DNA of 16,785 nucleotides from UMGS1279 sp045577495 (GTDB lineage: Bacteria > Bacillota > Clostridia > Oscillospirales > Acutalibacteraceae): NCBI GenBank assembly GCA_045577495.1, contig JAZNIK010000004.1:1-16785 (forward strand). The letters are read 5' to 3'. The first letter of the stretch is position 1, and each line of letters begins with the position of its first letter. Positions 14,603 through 16,785 of this stretch are shown one piece after another. The translations under genes and the position numbers were made by a program. Under the pieces are notes generated by a model. It saw nothing but the letters and a program-made list of their open reading frames with translations. It ran no database searches and was not told where the DNA came from.

Positions 14603-16785
14603 TTTGGTTAGCCTCCTTCATTTTTTCTAGCAAAACACTGTTTTTTTCTTTTGGTGTTTGTTTAATTTCAAAATCGTCTTCAATAAGGCAAACGTGTGAA
14701 AAATCACAATATTTACAAGCCGAGCTTTCGGTTCCATCACGTGGACATAAATCGTAAATACCATCACTTATGTTTTTTGCAACCGATTTAACCTGATTTT
14801 CAAGATATGAAAATACAGTTTCAAAATCCTCTTTTGATATCATTGGGTCGGCTGCACGCTCGGTTTTGGGCGGCTTGGGTATAAAATCACCTATACCCGC
14901 CTTATCCATAGCGGTTAAAACCTTGCTATCGTTTAAAAGCATACCATTCATTTTTAAGGGTGATTCCTTTTTGGATGCCGATTTCATACCTCTGTTAGAG
15001 GGCATATACAAAATGCCTGCCGAGGTTTTATCACCATACGCTTTATCCCTACTTAAGATATAAAGATACAAAAGCATTTGCAGATTAAGACCATAAACAA
15101 CATCTGCCAAGTAGAAAGATTTGCTACCTGTTTTATAATCGATTACGCGAACGAACTCATTTCCATCATCATTTTTTAAAAGGTCTACCCTATCAATTTG
15201 ACCCGTTATAATCGCTCTTTTATTAGGCGAAAAATCAAGTTTTAGTGCGGGAATATCGCCATCAAAATCTGATATATTAAGTTCAAACGCCCTAGGCTTG
15301 AAATCACTATTTTTAAATTCTTTTGAAATATGCAAAAGCAAATTACAAAGCATCTTTTCAATCTCTTTAAACAAAAACTCAAAACGAGGAATTTGCAAAT
15401 ACTCAAAGCCTTTAATATTATTTAGATATTCATTCATAGCTAGATGAATTTTATCGCTAATTTCTTCCGCCTTAACAAAGGCAATAGTTTCACCAAAGGC
15501 TTTTAAAACTTTTTCTAAAACAAAGTGAACAATGGTGCCTCGTTGCAAAACATCAAGCTCTGCCTTTTGAAGTCTGCCAAGCTTTAAAATGTATTTGCAA
15601 AAATATGAAAAAGGGCACTTATTATACACTTCTATCTTACTTGCCGACAAATAAATATCGTTTTTAAACAGTTTGTCTAAGGCATTTTGATTTAAACGGC
15701 GCTCTGTTTTTACCGAAGCTCTTTCAAAAGCATCAATTCGCCATTTATAATCATCATTATTCTCAAAACAATTTTTAAGGCTAAGGGTTAAATCATCCCC
15801 TTTTTTATAACCCTTTGCCAACATTTCAAACCCATCCTCCAAGGTTTCGGGAAGTTGGGTTTGAAAATCTTTAATTTCACATTTTGTAAAGGTGTTTTTA
15901 ATTTTTGTGTAAACAATGCTCTCTTCCTTTTGGGTGCCATCAAACTCAAAATTATGGCGCAGAACAAACACCTTTTCACTAGCTGAGCAGATTGATGAAT
16001 ATGCCAAAAACTTTTCATCAATGGCGAATTTTTTAAACTGATCGGATATTTCAATTCCAACCTTTTCTAAATTCATTCTGTCCGCCTTTAATAAAATACC
16101 GCCTTCGCTTACGGGTGCGGGGAATTCGCCCTGATTCATCCCAAGCATAAACACAACCTTTGGTCTGCTTGGTCTGATTCTATCCGCGCTGCCACAGGTA
16201 ACCTCATCTATCATTCGAGGTATAACACCTAATGTAGTGCCCGACATAGCAAATTTTAGCATCTCGATATATTCGGTTGCAGTAATACTTTCCTCGCCCA
16301 TACAACGAACCATATCATCCAAAACCGACATAACGCTATCCCAAGAATCCATCAAAAACTCAGCATCATCGGTATTATTATCCTCAAAAAGAGCATCACA
16401 ATTTTGTTTTAGAGTAGTATCGCACCCTAGATTTATGATGGTTTGATAAACCGTTTTAGTAATATCGGCACAAGATTTACCAAATGAATTTTTAATTATT
16501 AAAAGTGGAGATACTATCTTTTTTCTTATTTCGTTAAGGTTATCAAGTTTTTGCTTTGTTTCTTCCCTGTCTTTTTCATCCTGTGCGCGAAGTCCTGCGG
16601 GGTCCATACCCCAATCTGCTAGCCAAACCTTTTTATCAATATTCCAAACATAAGTATATTCTTCAATCTGGCTAATTTCATCTTCATCCTCATATAAAAA
16701 GCGTTCCCGAATCACATCCCGAATTTTGCATTCCAGATGATAGGTAGAGAAAAATGTATATAAAGCATCAATGAGTGCGTGACAA
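14592..16785 (-). CDS. addB: ATP-dependent helicase/nuclease subunit B (AddB), C-terminal part (5' end outside window)
   Basis: The frame is open to the right edge, encoding about 730 residues of a protein normally near 1150, so the N-terminal helicase-like domain with its Walker A is missing from view. A GTG at 16715 is an internal codon, not the start: AddB-like sequence (LIDALYTFF) continues upstream of it without a stop. Seen: helicase-like region with RPSRPKVVFMLGMNQGEFP; then the nuclease domain with SASKIEVYNKCPFSYFCKY, GQIDRVD (Asp codon 15192-15194) and VIDYKTG (Asp codon 15138-15140), and four cysteines expected to hold a [4Fe-4S] cluster: one at codon 15615-15617 and three near the C-terminus in the pattern C-x2-C-x5-C (14688-14717). 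AddB cuts the 5'-ended strand and recognises Chi. It is followed directly by addA, the standard Firmicute order. Confidence 0.94.
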   Translation of the reverse strand, partial: CHALIDALYTFFSTYHLECKIRDVIRERFLYEDEDEISQIEEYTYVWNIDKKVWLADWGMDPAGLRAQDEKDREETKQKLDNLNEIRKKIVSPLLIIKNSFGKSCADITKTVYQTIINLGCDTTLKQNCDALFEDNNTDDAEFLMDSWDSVMSVLDDMVRCMGEESITATEYIEMLKFAMSGTTLGVIPRMIDEVTCGSADRIRPSRPKVVFMLGMNQGEFPAPVSEGGILLKADRMNLEKVGIEISDQFKKFAIDEKFLAYSSICSASEKVFVLRHNFEFDGTQKEESIVYTKIKNTFTKCEIKDFQTQLPETLEDGFEMLAKGYKKGDDLTLSLKNCFENNDDYKWRIDAFERASVKTERRLNQNALDKLFKNDIYLSASKIEVYNKCPFSYFCKYILKLGRLQKAELDVLQRGTIVHFVLEKVLKAFGETIAFVKAEEISDKIHLAMNEYLNNIKGFEYLQIPRFEFLFKEIEKMLCNLLLHISKEFKNSDFKPRAFELNISDFDGDIPALKLDFSPNKRAIITGQIDRVDLLKNDDGNEFVRVIDYKTGSKSFYLADVVYGLNLQMLLYLYILSRDKAYGDKTSAGILYMPSNRGMKSASKKESPLKMNGMLLNDSKVLTAMDKAGIGDFIPKPPKTERAADPMISKEDFETVFSYLENQVKSVAKNISDGIYDLCPRDGTESSACKYCDFSHVCLIEDDFEIKQTPKEKNSVLLEKMKEANQNGN

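Noticed and set aside
16713..16715. GTG as the start of addB
   Set aside because: The frame continues upstream without a stop and the upstream translation (LIDALYTFF) fits AddB, so the real start is beyond the right edge.

Overview
This AT-rich window looks like chromosomal core sequence from a low-GC Firmicute. The gene order nusB - (tsaD-like) - xseA - xseB - ispA - dxs - tlyA - nadK - argR - recN matches the cluster typical of Clostridia; the Bacillus equivalent is nusB-folD-xseAB-ispA-dxs-yqxC-ahrC-recN. AddAB in place of RecBCD, AGGAGG-type ribosome binding sites, TTG and GTG starts and an AT-rich third codon position agree with this. A gut-type clostridium (Oscillospiraceae/Ruminococcaceae-like) is my best inference, but the sequence alone does not fix genus or species.

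Layout. Bases 1-345 (+) are the 3' end of a glyceraldehyde-3-phosphate dehydrogenase gene, closed by a strong hairpin terminator at 367-396. Everything else lies on the minus strand and is read from right to left. The right edge holds addB, whose 5' end is outside the window. It overlaps addA, which ends at 11069. A 91-base gap (10978-11068) carries a near-consensus sigma-A promoter with a 17-base spacer and an upstream inverted repeat resembling an ARG box. This promoter should drive eleven tightly packed genes: nusB, a TsaD-like paralog, xseA, xseB, ispA, dxs, tlyA, nadK, argR, recN and tyrS. Neighbours overlap or lie at most about 21 bases apart. The transcript converges on the gap gene and probably shares its terminator.

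How the genes work together. Three double-strand-break or DNA-end-processing systems lie side by side: the AddAB helicase-nuclease, exonuclease VII (XseA + XseB) and RecN. Dxs and IspA supply isoprenoid precursors (MEP pathway entry and farnesyl diphosphate synthesis). NusB (antitermination, rRNA transcription), TlyA (rRNA 2'-O-methyltransferase family) and TyrS serve RNA and translation. NadK makes NADP and ArgR controls arginine metabolism. This is a housekeeping region. I see no mobile element, CRISPR array, tRNA, rRNA or defence island.

Points worth following up: the divergent TsaD/Kae1-family paralog of unknown function between nusB and xseA; the ARG-box-like palindrome just upstream of the promoter of the operon that contains argR; and a tyrosyl-tRNA synthetase with Thr-Ala-Gly-His in place of the HIGH signature. 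A 59-residue xseB gene and re-assigned starts for argR, tlyA and the tsaD-like gene are also recorded. There is no gene-free stretch longer than 300 bases.
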